The notes below the pieces were generated by a model that did not search any database, had not been told where the DNA came from, and saw only the letters and a list, made by a program, of their open reading frames with translations. Source: Celoporthe dispersa (lineage: Eukaryota > Ascomycota > Sordariomycetes > Diaporthales > Cryphonectriaceae). Taken from it: 64,000 nt of DNA. Location of the stretch: the NCBI GenBank assembly GCA_016584495.1, contig WAID01000011.1, positions 62,001 through 126,000 on the forward strand, read 5' to 3'. Shown piece after piece: positions 1 through 10,841 of the stretch. Position 1 is the first letter of the stretch. Every line of letters starts with the position of its first letter. The position numbers and the translations under genes were made by a program.

Positions 1-1651
1 GCTACGGTTGCGGTCCGAGATGTCATTGAAGACAATATAGACCCACGCGTCGGGGGTGTCCGGGGTCTTGTAGGCCATGTAGTCGGCAGGCAGGACGGTG
101 GCGTTGGTGCCCGCTGCCAGCAGGGCGTTTGTCGGCGCCGACATGTTGGCCCACAGGTAGGTGCCGTTCAGCGTCCACATGAAGCCCTTGGGCAGCGGAA
201 GCGTGGGGTCCTCGTACAGGTCGAAGACGTCGAGAGTCTCGGCCGGGCCGGCCGTCCACGGGAGATAAGGCACCAGGTTGGCGGCTGGCTCGTCGACGCA
301 GTTGTCTGGGTAGCCGAGGGCCGGCGAGGTCGTGGTGGGCAGAGCCGTCGAGCCGTTGCCGCCGCCGTACCGTATGATGCCCAGCGTGTTGTTGGCGTAG
401 TCGTTGGGGCAGCACGAGGTCTGCCATATGGCGCGCAGCCAGTAGTTGCCCGGGTCGGGATCCGCGTTGGCCTCAACGATCACGTCATACCGCTGGCCCA
501 TGGAGATGGCGACCTGTGAAGCCGTGGGGGCGGCGACAAGTTAGCGACCGGGATGCAACTAGCTGCCCTGCTCCTCGGACTCGGGGCTCGGGCTCGGACA
601 ACTATTGCTACCTACATTATCCGTTATGTACGGCACAATCGGGACCAGGTCGTTCGCTATAACGGTGAGGTTATGACCGTCGATGGCAAACCGGAAGTTG
701 GAGTACAGGCCCGTGTTGATGATGCGCATCCGGTAGCGCTTGCCCGCCTCGAAGTGCCACTCGGCGCGGGTTCCGTTGCCGAGGCAGTTGGGGTCGTCGG
801 AGCCCGTGCAGTTGAATTGGTTCTTGCCGTTGACGAGGGCGCTGGCGAGCGAGGGCGGGCCGTTGGGGAGCCGGGCGTACCACCACATGGCGAAGGGGGA
901 GATGTGCGACCAGTCTTGAAGGATGACGGTGCCGAGGTCCTCGTCGTAGTTGGCGGTGGCGGGGCCGTGGATGATGATGGGGCCCTGCAGGCCGACCGAG
1001 TACTGCAGGCTGAAGTGGGAGTGGTACCAGGAGGTGCCGTACTGCTCAGCGAACCACCGGTAGGTAAAGCTCTGCCCGGGCGCCTGTGCTCTGCCGCGTC
1101 AGCCGCCGCCGGCGCGAGAGGGTGGGAGGGGATGCTTACGATGGGACACTGCGTGACGCCAGGCACGCCGTCCATGGCATTGTTGTTGAGCTGCCGGACC
1201 CCGTGGAAGTGGATGGACGTCCCGTTGTCCTGCAGCATGTTGGTGACGTGCACCACAACCTCGTCGCCCCAGTCCGCCTCGATCGTTGGGCCGGGGATCG
1301 AGCGGTTAATGGCTATGACATGTTGCAGGTAGCCCTGGTGTGGCGGTCAGAGATCAACGTGAAGAGAAGAGATACCTCCGGCTTGGTGCATCACCACCCG
1401 CTTACATCTGGGGCCATGGTCACATTTTCCACCACAAACCAGTACTCGCGGGTGACGCCGGTGCGCGGCCCTGTACTGTAGTAGTCTGTGTCGATGGAAT
1501 AATCTCCCCAGCATCCTCGGCTGGACGGGCTATTCTCACAAGGCACGGAGATGTTGGACGGGGAGGTCGCCGACAGCAGCAGCGGTGGGGCGAGGGCGAG
1601 GCTGAGGCCCGCCAGGAAGCCGCCGCACGTGAACAAGGACAGGAGCCTCAT
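1..1651 (-). CDS. Laccase (ascomycete multicopper oxidase), 3' end beyond window
   Basis: Secreted copper oxidase that takes one electron at a time from phenols and reduces O2 to water. Exons read 1651-1406, 1334-1140, 1083-616 and 513 to beyond position 1; introns are GTAAGC..CAG, GTAAGC..CAG and GTAGGT..CAG, all keeping frame. The ATG at 1651 begins a hydrophobic signal peptide. The first copper motif is seen as HFHGVRQ and the second as WYHSHFS, followed by a laccase-like QRYDVIVEA stretch. The C-terminal copper motifs (HPxHLHGH, HCHIxxH) lie outside the window, so laccase rather than ferroxidase or bilirubin oxidase rests on the N-terminal half. It is divergent from the FAD monooxygenase, at the edge of the polyketide cluster. 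Coupling of phenolic polyketides is a common job for cluster laccases; that role is inferred here. Confidence 0.88.
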
Positions 1652-2518
1652 GGTCGTTTGTGATAAGAGGTCGGTCGTTTCAGCTCGACTTGATGCCGCT
1701 CGCTTTGTTTCTCTGGTGACTTCACAGGACCTGCCAGCGTTTCACGGAGCCGCGTCGTCTTAAAAACATCTCCCCAGAGAAAAGGTAGGCTGGTTGGTTC
1801 GTCGCTCAGGGGCCACTCCTCCACACATCATTAGTCTAGAACAAAACAAAAAACAACCGATAACCCCCCCACCCCCCCTTTCTCTCCCAAATAAAAAACC
1901 ACCAAAAGAACCTTGTATCTGCCGACTCTCGGAATGATTCCTGGCGCCCCCTTTGAGAAAGGAGATCCATGCTGGCTGCCGTAATGAGAGACGCGCCATT
2001 CCAGAAAGCACAAACCTCGACGTCCTCTCTCTCTCTCTGTGTCTGTGTGTGTGTGTGTGTGCGTGTGTGCTGAATGGGGTTCTCTACCCAAGGGGGAGGG
2101 GAATAGCGCACGTAACCATGTTTATGGATCCATTCTAGCCCCCCCCCCCCCCCCTTGGACCTCCTACTCCTTTGAGAAAATGTGTTGCAGCGAAGCTACC
2201 AAAGAAGGAAAAGAGAAGCAAGGAAGGAGGCAGCTAGCGGGGGATCATGCGCCTTCCCCCATGGGGAAGTCCAAACTGGGTAAGCGTGACTGCCTAGCTC
2301 GGCCCGGTCCCGCTTATTATGACGGCCCGGCCCGGCTCGTTATGTGTGACCCGAGGAAGGCGCATTCATCCATCTTGATCTATAGACTGTAGAGGGAGAC
2401 TCGCCCAGAAGCCTCGACTCTGACTTTCAACTCCGACTTTGGCCTCTCCCGTCCCGTTCAACCCACAGAAGCGTGCAGTAGCAGCAGTAGTGGCAGTAGC
2501 AACATACAGCCCGGGATC
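1652..2518. promoter_or_regulatory. Divergent intergenic region, laccase / FAD monooxygenase
   Basis: No gene seen. It must hold the promoters of both flanking genes. It contains a CT/GT microsatellite at about 2026-2066, a 16-base C run at 2139-2154, and two GCCCGGCCCGGCTCG-like GC-rich segments at about 2298-2340. No specific operator was identified. Confidence 0.5.
2139..2154. repeat. C16 homopolymer
   Basis: A run of sixteen C in the laccase/FMO intergenic region. Its length is likely unreliable in the assembly. Confidence 0.8.
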
Positions 2519-4391
2519 ATGATGGGTACGACAAGCACAGGCCTCGGGGAGCCCGTGGCGGCTTCTTCCCATCCCCCTCCCCCGCCTCCTTCTCCTCTGG
2601 CAACCACCTCCCAGCCGCTCCACCTCGTCGTGATCGGTGGCGGGCTCTCTGGTCTCGCAGCCGCGCTGACTCTAGCGCAGCAATCGCATCAGCACCAGCA
2701 CCACTGGCGTGTCACCGTGCTGGAGCGGGCGGAAGGGTTCGATCCGGACCTGGGCAACGGCCTGCAGCTGACGCCCAACGCGACGCGGCTGCTGGCGTAC
2801 TGGGGCATCGCGGATTCTGTCTCTGCTGTCGCTGCCGTGCCGTCACGGCTGATGGTGCGCCGATTCGACGGGTCCCGCGTCCTGCGCACCGAGGAGGACT
2901 GGCAGTTGCGCATGGCCGAGCGCTACGACGGCAGCCCATTCTGGGACGTGCACCGTGCCGACCTGCTGGGAGCCATGGTGGCCAGGGCAGCTGAGCTGGG
3001 CGTCGACCTGCGGTGGGGTGCCGAGGTGGTGGACGTCGACTTTGATCGTGCCGAGGTGGCCATCAGGAGGGGCGGCGAAGGGTCCCCGGCAGCATGGCTT
3101 GAGCACATACGCGGCGACGCGGTGCTGGCAGCGGATGGGCTGTGGTCGGCCGCCCGAGGCCTACTGATCCGGCGCAGACAGGATGCTGTCACGAGACACG
3201 ACAATGGCGACAATGATCATAACAACGATAATAAAGACGACGAGGAGGATGACCCGCTGCTGGTTAGGCCTCGTCCAACGGGCGATCTCGCGTACCGCAT
3301 CGTGCTGTCGCTGGACGAGGTGGCCCGTTTTCCCGAACTCGCTGCGTGGGTGGCCAATCCGACTGTCAACTTCTGGATCGGCCCGCAGGCGCATGCCGTT
3401 GCCTACTCCCCTACGCGGCGGCCGCGAGTTTAACCTCGTCCTTCTCTGCCCCGATGACCTCCCCGAGGGCCTGTCGAGGGAGGCCGCAGATCTGGATGAG
3501 ATGAAGAGGCGTTTTCAAGGATGGGATCCCGTGTAAGCAGAGAGAACGAGAGAGCAGCAGCGCGCCCCGTCCAGATCGCACCAGAAGATGACTGAATTCT
3601 GACGTAAACTTGGGATTTATTTCTCTTTCCATCTCCCAGGTTGATCAAGTTCCTAAACTGCGTGAAGACTGCCGATAAGTGGAAGCTGATGCACTGTACG
3701 TTTTATACCCTCCCCTCGTCGTCGACACCGCACATGGAGAGAGTATCTACCTGATGGAAAGGCTGACCTATGTGTTGTCACGAGATAGTTCCGGCGATGG
3801 ACGACTGGACAGACCGAAGCGGCCGCTTCACCATGGCGTGAGTCACTGGCATTCATCATGACGTGGACTGGTCTGTAGTGATATCCGGACACGGCTGACA
3901 CCAGATGCCATTGTCTGTGGCGCAGGGGCGACGCCTGCCACCCAATGCTGCCCTACCTGGCGCAGGGAGCCAATTCATCTATGGAGGACGGCGCGGCGCT
4001 GGGCCTTCTCCTGGCAGACGTGGCATCCGCGGACGGGATCCCTCGTGCGCTTCAGACATACTACGAGCTCCGGAAGGGTCGCGTCGAGGCTATCCAGGCT
4101 CAGGCTTTTCGACAGCGCCACCACTTCCACATGCCGGACGGGCTCGCCCAGGAGGAAAGGGACAGTATCCTCGCCGATGCTGTGCCGCCGCCAACCGTGG
4201 AGTTTCCCAGCTGCTGGTAAGTAGCACTGCTGTCCACTAGAGAGCCTTTGCAGAGCTAACCTGGCCTGGTTTGTGCGTGTGTGTTTCGTCTCAGGAGCTG
4301 CCCCAAAGTGCAGCCGTGGCTGTACGGATATGACGTGTTGAGGGAAGTGGGCCTGGGAGCAGAGGACCGCCGGCGTCCAATCACGACGTAG
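2519..4391 (+). CDS. FAD-dependent aromatic monooxygenase (salicylate hydroxylase-like), with apparent +1 frameshift
   Basis: Flavoprotein hydroxylase that would use NAD(P)H and O2 on an aromatic substrate, probably a polyketide intermediate (inference from context). The Rossmann motif GGGLSG is at residues 40-45 after a proline-rich leader, and the second FAD motif GDACHP starts exon 4. Exons are 2519-3532, 3640-3695, 3789-3837, 3926-4216 and 4295-4391, with consensus introns. In exon 1 the frame changes by one base at the C4 run 3408-3411: the family-like sequence LRGGREFN continues only in the +1 frame. The total of 1507 nt equals 3x502+1, so one extra base accounts for the whole gene (about 501 aa). 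An acidic D/N-rich insertion lies near residues 225-245. The start could be either ATG at 2519 or 2522. A genuine pseudogene cannot be excluded. Confidence 0.85.
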
Positions 4392-4813
4392 GCATGCTAT
4401 AATAGTTGATAGTTTCGTGTCCTCTGGCGCAGGGCATGATTAGGGGGCTAGGGATTAAATTTTGTGAGCAGAAGAATTCATACCAGCCGCCGGGTGCTAT
4501 GAAGAGATCATGTCGCGTGTAGTTCGAATTTATAGTCTATATAACGTGTTTCAACAGGACAAATGTGCATCAAAATTTGGTCAAGATAATTAACTTTCTT
4601 GGTTCGGGTTCTCCAGCTGTTAACACGTTTGAAATCTCACATACTGTTACAGAGTCCCTCGGCTCCTTGATTTTGTTTGGTAGAAAACAAAGAAATCTAT
4701 AGTTACGCTGACAGATGACAGAACCTCTTCTTGGAAACTAGATACACCTAAAAAGTGCCACGACCGAGATCTTGGCTTGCCACAAGTTCAATTCGCACAA
4801 ACAAACAAAAACA
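4392..4813. other. Convergent intergenic region, FMO / GST
   Basis: AT-richer DNA between the 3' ends of two convergent genes. No coding signal or repeat was recognised; it presumably holds both polyadenylation regions. Confidence 0.5.
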
Positions 4814-5470
4814 TCACGCCAGCGCCGCCCTCGTCTTGAAGATCTTTTGGACTGCCGGTCTCTCCGCCACCCTCCTCCACCATGCGGCCAGATGGGGGAA
4901 CTCGTTCTGGCTCGCAATATCTAAGCCGGGGACGAAGAGAGGCAGCAGGTGGTACAGGGGCACGTAGCACAGGTCGGCGTACGATAGCGTCTGACCCAGA
5001 AGGTACGCGCGGCCCCCGTCGCCGGCGAGGTGCGCGTCCATCACGCCCATGACGCGGCGGATCTCAGCCTCGAGGAAGGCGTTGGCGGCGGTCAGGTCGG
5101 CCGACGGGTGTGTGCGGTTCATCCACAGCTTGAGCCCGGCAGGCGGGTGCTGCCCCGACACCTGCAGGTGCAGCCACGAGCGGGCGAGCCACCGGTCCTG
5201 GAGAGACGCCGGGCGCAGCAGACCACTGTGGTCGTACTGCTCGACGAGGTACTCGATGATGGCGCCGCTCTCGAAGATGCGAAGGTTCTCGTTGGGGTCC
5301 TGGATGGATGGCAGCTTGCCGTTTGGGTTGATGCTGAGGTACGGCTCTCGCTTGGCCTCGTCGAACTCCAGGTACCGCGTCTCGTATGGGAGGCCTAGCT
5401 CCTCGAGGATCAGGGCGACTTTCCACGGGTTGGGGCCCTTGGTGTGGGAGTAGAGGATGATGGGCTGCAT
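4814..5470 (-). CDS. Glutathione S-transferase (Ure2p-like class)
   Basis: Cytosolic GST of 218 aa in one exon. The N-terminal thioredoxin fold shows an SHTKGPNPWKVALIL segment, the cis-proline region PNGKLPSI and the glutathione-binding ESGAIIEYL; an all-alpha C-terminal domain follows (YLLGQTLSYADLCYVPLYHL). I chose the ATG at 5470 because it begins right at the beta-strand of the fold; the frame is open upstream but shows no family-like sequence. Divergent from the cupin gene across a 468-bp shared promoter. In fungal secondary-metabolite clusters such enzymes add glutathione to reactive intermediates, catalyse ring openings or protect the producer; which applies here cannot be told from sequence. 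Confidence 0.9.
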   Translation of the reverse strand: MQPIILYSHTKGPNPWKVALILEELGLPYETRYLEFDEAKREPYLSINPNGKLPSIQDPNENLRIFESGAIIEYLVEQYDHSGLLRPASLQDRWLARSWLHLQVSGQHPPAGLKLWMNRTHPSADLTAANAFLEAEIRRVMGVMDAHLAGDGGRAYLLGQTLSYADLCYVPLYHLLPLFVPGLDIASQNEFPHLAAWWRRVAERPAVQKIFKTRAALA

Positions 5471-5938
5471 GGTGGTGGGTCGGGGCGCTGTGGAGTTGTG
5501 TGGGCGTGAATGGTGGTGAGCGAGTGCACGGGTGAGCGGGCAGCATGAAAAGAAAATATTCACCACGAACTCGGATGTTATTCGTGAGATATGTAATTGA
5601 CCACACCTGTCTCCTCCGACGGAGGCAGACCTGTCGTGCCCTCCAAGGGGTGTATGCCCTCCGTGGCAGGCACTGCCTGCTTATCTAGGCCGGCTCCCCT
5701 TTCGGAACATGACCATCTTGGGCCATTACTCCTCTGGAGAGTGTGGGTGGGGCTTTCGGAGCATATATTTCTGAGCCAATCACGTCCATCCTCGGAATTA
5801 TATTTATGTAAGTCGTCCTTGGAGATTTTATATACCTGATCTTCTGAGCCCGTGTCGGGCTGACCATCGCAGGTTCTGCATTTCGCACTGGAAGAAGGCT
5901 GCAGAAAACAAAGCAAGCCAAGTCTGACTCAATTCACC
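5471..5938. promoter_or_regulatory. Divergent GST / cupin promoter with a repeated CTTTCGGARCAT element
   Basis: Shared 468-bp promoter region. A 12-mer occurs twice in the same orientation, CTTTCGGAACAT at 5699-5710 and CTTTCGGAGCAT at 5753-5764, 54 bp apart start to start. The CGG core would suit a Zn2Cys6 regulator; that is inference. A related TTTCGGAAC occurs upstream of the PKS at about 15268. Confidence 0.4.
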
Positions 5939-6900
5939 ATGGGCTTTGTACCTATCACCATCTCGGCGGGCCAGAATCCACTGATACAGTACGTCTGTCT
6001 CTCTCTTTCTCTCTCTGTCTGTCTGTCTCCTTCGTCACTCGTATATCTCTATATGTGTGTACGCGCGCGGCCATTGTAAAACAAGAGGTGTGGCTGATGG
6101 CATCCAGGTTCGATGGCAAGATCCAAACCCACTTCCTCGAGCCGCCGGCCGGCACGGCCTTCCAGATCATGCAGGTGTACCAGCCGCTCGATGCGGGCGA
6201 CGACAGCGGGGCGTACCGTGGGCCGCCGCCGCACTTTCACGTGAACCAGACGGAGCGCTTCCGCGTGCTCAAGGGCCGGATCGGCGTGGAAGTCAACGAG
6301 GTTGTCCGGGTTCTGCGCCCGGGCGACGAGGTCGCCGTCTGCCCGGCCGGCAATATCCACCGCTTTCTGGTCGACGTCGACGGTGCTGCTGCCGGTGACG
6401 ACGAGGAGTGGGACGGCGAGAGCATCCTGATGGTCAACGCCACGGACAGCGGCAAAGACTTCGCGCTAGACCGGGTGTTCCTCGAGAACTGGTACGGCGT
6501 GCGGGTGGACAGCTTTCGATACTACGGCAACAAGATCAACTTCATCCAGCAGTGCTGCACCTTCGACGGCGGCGACCACTACCTGCCCTTCCCGTCCTCG
6601 CTGCCCGGGTTCGTGCCTAAGGCGTGGTCGCTCTGGGTCCGGACGCTGCTCGGGCTCTGGGTTACCGTCTTCATCGGGCGCTGGATCGGTGGGCTGCTGG
6701 GCTACCAGCCCTTCTACCGCGAGTACACGACAGACTGGGAGCTCGCCGTGGCTAAGATGCAGAGCACGTGGTTCTATCGCAAGAACGTGCAGACTTCGTA
6801 CCGTACCGCCGCGAGCTTCCACAAGCTGCAGCAGGTGAAGGCCTTCAGTGATGTGGGCGCTGCACAGATGGGACTGGACAAAGCAGCTAAGATGTCTTGA
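5939..6900 (+). CDS. Cupin-domain protein with C-terminal hydrophobic segment
   Basis: Two exons, 5939-5988 and 6108-6900, joined across a 119-bp intron (GTACGT..CAG), give 280 aa. A single-exon reading from an ATG inside the intron would lose the conserved start MGFVPITISAGQ. Cupin motif 1 is HFHVNQTERFRVLKG (metal ligands H, H, E) and motif 2 is GDEVAVCPAGNIH. After the barrel comes a Trp-rich hydrophobic stretch (WVRTLLGLWVTVFIG, about residues 197-225), long enough to insert in or lie along a membrane, then a basic tail. The reaction is unknown: small cupins in polyketide clusters may be oxygenases, cyclases or accessory proteins. The position between GST and efflux pump supports cluster membership. 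Confidence 0.82.
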
Positions 6901-7543
6901 GCCTAGAAATAGGAGTGCAGTTTCAGTTCTGCGCGGGGAGACAGGTAAAGGAAGAGAATGTGGGGGGGGGGGGCTATGTAAGAGGGAGGTCGGTGAAGAA
7001 TGTGCACCTGAGCTGACTCGTCAAGATAAGCCGTGTTTATTATGAGAGGCCACTCAATTCTTTTCTCAAGCTTGTTTATGACTCTGGTTTCTTTTCGGGG
7101 GGAGGTTTCCTCGGGAACTCGGATGAAAAGGGCGACCGAAGGTCTTAATCTTACCAAGTATGATATGACTGGACCAGGCCGCACCGTGGGAATAACTGAG
7201 GTCTCTTTTCTGATGACTTAGTATGGAAAACATTAAATATCCAGTTCGTGATAGTCATATAACAAACGTTTTGACAGCTGAATGACATACAGCTTGGAGA
7301 GTAATATTAGTATCTCCAGGTTCTGCACTGCTGCTCTACACGATCATGTAGAAGTCAATTATCCCTTGCCTCCCAAGAAGAAAAAAGAGGCCACCTCATA
7401 TGCGACTGACATCATAATATCGAACAACCTAATAACACAAGCATCATAACTGCTGCTGTAGATCTTTCGTGACCAGAACCCTTGCTCAGCCAGGGCAGGC
7501 TACCCAGACACAAGTATCACCCGGGGACCCGGGGAGGGGGGTG
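6901..7543. other. Convergent intergenic region, cupin / MFS
   Basis: Lies between the 3' ends of two convergent genes. It contains a G10 run at about 6962-6971 and no coding signal that I could support. Confidence 0.5.
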
Positions 7544-9366
7544 TTACCTAGGGCGCAGCTTCTCGGCCATCTCATCGCGCCACCTGGCACCGTGCCTCCG
7601 TAGCACCCACACGGACGCGGTGCCCACAACACCGCTGATGATGGCGACTATGAAGAAGAGCCAGCCTGCGCCGATAGTGTCGAGGAGCGGCTGAACGGCT
7701 ACGCATGCGGCGGCGCCAAGCGTGTTGCGCACCAGGTTTGACAGCGCCATGCCGACGCTCGGGCGGCCGGGGACGAACTCTGTCAGCAGCACGGTGGTGA
7801 TGCTCAGGATCATCATGTTCCCCCAGGCGAAGACGAAGTTGGCCGCGCAGATGGAGGCCCACGGCCCGTGCTGGCGCATCGCCCAGCCCGACCCCAGCGC
7901 CGCCGCCGGGTAAAGTAGGGCAGCCGACCAGGCGTTGAGGCCGAGCATGTCGCCCGGCCCGGTGGTGATGGTGGCCGTCTTGGCCTCGGTCCCGGTCTTT
8001 TCGGTGCCCACCGGTGGACGGCTGTTGTCATCCAAGCCGGCACGGGCTGCCGCACGCCGGGCCCGGGTGGCGTCGTTCCACCTCCCGCCGAGAGTTCCGG
8101 CCAGGACATAGCCGGCCGCGCTGGGCAGGTACAGCAGGCCGACGATGACGACGCTGTAGCTGTATGGGGCTGTGGAGAAGGTCGCCTGGACGGCAATCAT
8201 AATGCAGTAGTAGGCGGCGAAGGTGACGGCGGCGTAGAGCACGGTGATGGCGATGGGCGGGAAGCGGAGCAGGACGATCAGCCTTGCGGGGCGGGCGAGC
8301 GCAGCGAGAAGCCCGGCCGCCCTCGCAGGCCACGTGGGCGTGGGCGTGGGCGCCTCGGCCTCGATCTCGGCCCTGCTGGCCGCCCCGGAAGCAGCAGCTG
8401 CCGCGGCTGCAAGCCTGGCCGGCGCCGTCTCGGGCAGGAAGAGGACCACGGCCAGCCAGACGATGACGCCGTAGAGGGCCATGAACCACTGGGTGCCCTG
8501 CCAGCCCCAGCGAGAGCCGAGGGCGCCGCCGAGGATAGGCCCGAAGACGGTGCCGCACATGGCGCCCATCAGGAAGATACCCGTGGCGCGCCCGCGCTCG
8601 GCCAGGTCCCACAGCTGGGCGACGGTGGCGGCACCCAGTGCCTGGACTGGGGCGGCGGCGGCACCCGCGAGGAGGCGCATGGTGATAAACATGCCGGCCG
8701 AGGAGCTGACGGCCGCGAGGATGTTGAAGACGACAAACAAGACAAACGACGACGCGTATGTGGCCCGGCTGCCCACCTGCTCCGACAGTGTCGTCCACCA
8801 GAGCGGTGTGATGGCCACCGCGAGACAGTAGAAGGCGATCGAAAGGTTCATGACCGTCGGCGTGGTGTGCAGGTCTTGCGCGGCTGGGGAGAGCACGGCT
8901 GTTCGGCGTGGCGGGGGCAAGAAAGAAAATAAAAGAAAACAGGCCCCTCATGGTCAGCATACTCTTTTCCAGAAGCAGCAGCAGCAGTATCAGGAGGAGT
9001 AGGAGGAGGAGGAGGAGGAAAAGGAGCGGGATGATGATGATGCTTACGTAGAAAGATGTTGCTGCCCAGCGGCGTAGCAACCGCGCAGGCGGCGACGATG
9101 CCGGTGGCCACATGCTTGGTCCGTCTGGAATAGTCCCTGGCACTTTGTACCTGGCCATGGGCGTGAGAGAAAAGAGGGAGGCGCGGCAGTCCTAGTCTCT
9201 GCTTCATGCGCCCCGCCCAGGCTGTGCGGATGTTGTTGTTGTTGCTGTCTGGCGCAGCGCTTGGTGAGTTCGAGCAGTCGGATGCGGTGGCGACGACATC
9301 CTCGTCCTCCCTGGAGCCCGTCTCAGGAGGAGCACCACCGCCACCATCACTGCTAGACGGTATCAT
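7544..9366 (-). CDS. MFS drug:H+ antiporter (DHA1-type) efflux pump
   Basis: Plasma-membrane exporter, 557 aa. Exon 1 is 9366-9048 and exon 2 is 8898-7544; the intron (GTAAGC..CAG) joins the first transmembrane helix, ending GSNIFL, to PVLSPAAQDLH with frame kept. The N-terminus is polar and acidic; helices then follow in the usual order. DHA1-like features are the loop 2/3 region (SEQVGSRATYASSF) and the GPILGGALGSRWGWQGTQW segment in helix 5. A linker of about 60 residues rich in T, K and G separates the halves. The ATG at 9366 was preferred because upstream in-frame codons offer only GTG. Likely exports the polyketide product or gives self-protection (inferred from position). Confidence 0.9.
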
Positions 9367-9966
9367 GGGTCCCGCCACGTATCGGTTGGCGTGGATTGAG
9401 TCTTGGTTCTCGAGAAATGTGAGGAGCACGGTGGTAAATGCAACAAGACACACCAGGGGACAGCCAAGTATGTTGGAGGAAGCACTAATACAAGGTGCGA
9501 TGAATCGAAGTGGTAGATGGTTCGAAAGGTTTCATTTTATTTACAGCTGCCAGGAGTCTACGGAGTCTACTTGTAGCGACGCAAACCTGACGTAAGCATG
9601 TCCAGCGGCTGCGTCTCTTGGAGGAAAGAAGGACCCTTCAGCGTGTCTGCCACATATAGTTTGGCAGGTGCTACCTACTTACCCACCTACCCGGGCGCAA
9701 ATGGCAAGACGATTTCCTTTTTTTCTTCTTTTTTTTCTCTTCCTCATTTTTCGTTTTTCTTTTCTTTTTCTTCTGAGCCATTGTTCATCAGCGCAAATTC
9801 TTGAAGCTTCCAGCTGTCCATCCCGACAGGTTACAACTTACGGCCAACGACGACCCATTAATTTGGTTGGCGGCTAAGCCTTCTTTTCACCATTTGAATT
9901 ACTCCTTTTGGACAGTAGCCAATCGGAGCGCAGGACGTCGCTGCGAGCAAAGAGTCGTCCGGACTC

Positions 9967-9993
9967 CAACGACCACCAACGACACCCAACGAC
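9967..9993 (+). repeat. CAACGAC x3 at exact 10-bp period
   Basis: The heptamer CAACGAC occurs at 9967-9973, 9977-9983 and 9987-9993, each separated by three different bases. A further CAACGAC lies at about 9844. The period equals roughly one DNA helical turn, as expected for protein sites on one face, but a decayed simple repeat is also possible. Confidence 0.6.
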
Positions 9994-10784
9994 AACATAT
10001 ACCGGCCAAGGAAGAACAAAGGCTGTTAGGGCCGGCAGGAGAAGCACATCCTTCTCAGCTAGCTGTACCAAGCTTCCCGGGTAGATGGCCCAGGAGGCGT
10101 GCGTCCCGATAGGCTTTCAATGTTGAATTTTTTACGAGGTCGTAGTTGGGTAGGCATGTCAGCGCCGCTATCCAAAATAGGCCTGGCGCTTTGAAACCCC
10201 TACGGCGACACGGTGATCAACTAAAACTCCAACGGAAACTTCAATGAAACTAAGTCCGCCGACGCAGGAACTCCAGCTGGCAATCGACAACTGCTCCTTT
10301 CTTACTAGCGGCAAATGAGTAAAGCCCAAGGGGAAAGGAAGCGGGGCTACTATAGAGCTAGTTGGACGAATAAGAGAGGCTGAGAGCAGGAAAAGGGGAA
10401 AGAAGAGAGAGAGAGAGAGAGAGAGAAAAGGGAAAGAAAAAAGTGGATGACGAAGAGGCCCGGTTGACTGAAAGCGTAATTCGCAAAAATGGCAATACAA
10501 TGCCGACTAGTAGAACGCAGTGCTGCGAATAAAATTCGGAGCTGGAGCTTAAGGTTTCATCCTAGCTGTCTGGAAAAGCCTTTCTCTAATTACTCATATT
10601 ATTCGAAAAGAGTTTGCATGCTTAAAAAGGCGCCCTATATCATTCTCATAATGTATTAAGATTCAACAAGCATTAACAGGAGTATTGTTATTATACCAGC
10701 GCTCTCAGCCCTCCCCCTTCCCCCCTCCACCAACTTCTGCTCTCTAGTTGTGCCTGGACAGCATAGGAGAAATAATAGAGACAA

Positions 10785-10808
10785 AGAGAGAGAGAGAGAG
10801 AGAGAGAG
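10785..10808. repeat. GA microsatellite
   Basis: (GA)12-like tract about 35 bp before the FMN reductase ATG. Similar tracts occur at about 10405-10427 and 38576-38599. Confidence 0.8.
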
Positions 10809-10841
10809 GGAAGAAAGAAAACAAAACAAAAAGAACGAGAT

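Larger units (their letters stand above)
9367..10841. promoter_or_regulatory. Divergent intergenic region, MFS / FMN reductase
   Basis: 1.5 kb without a supportable gene. It holds pyrimidine-rich DNA at 9716-9780, a three-copy CAACGAC array at 9967-9993, and GA microsatellites at about 10405-10427 and 10785-10808, the latter just upstream of the reductase ATG. Confidence 0.45.

Noticed and set aside
9367..9453. N-terminal extension of the efflux pump to 9453
   Set aside because: The first in-frame candidate there is GTG, not ATG; the ATG at 9366 gives a complete transporter.
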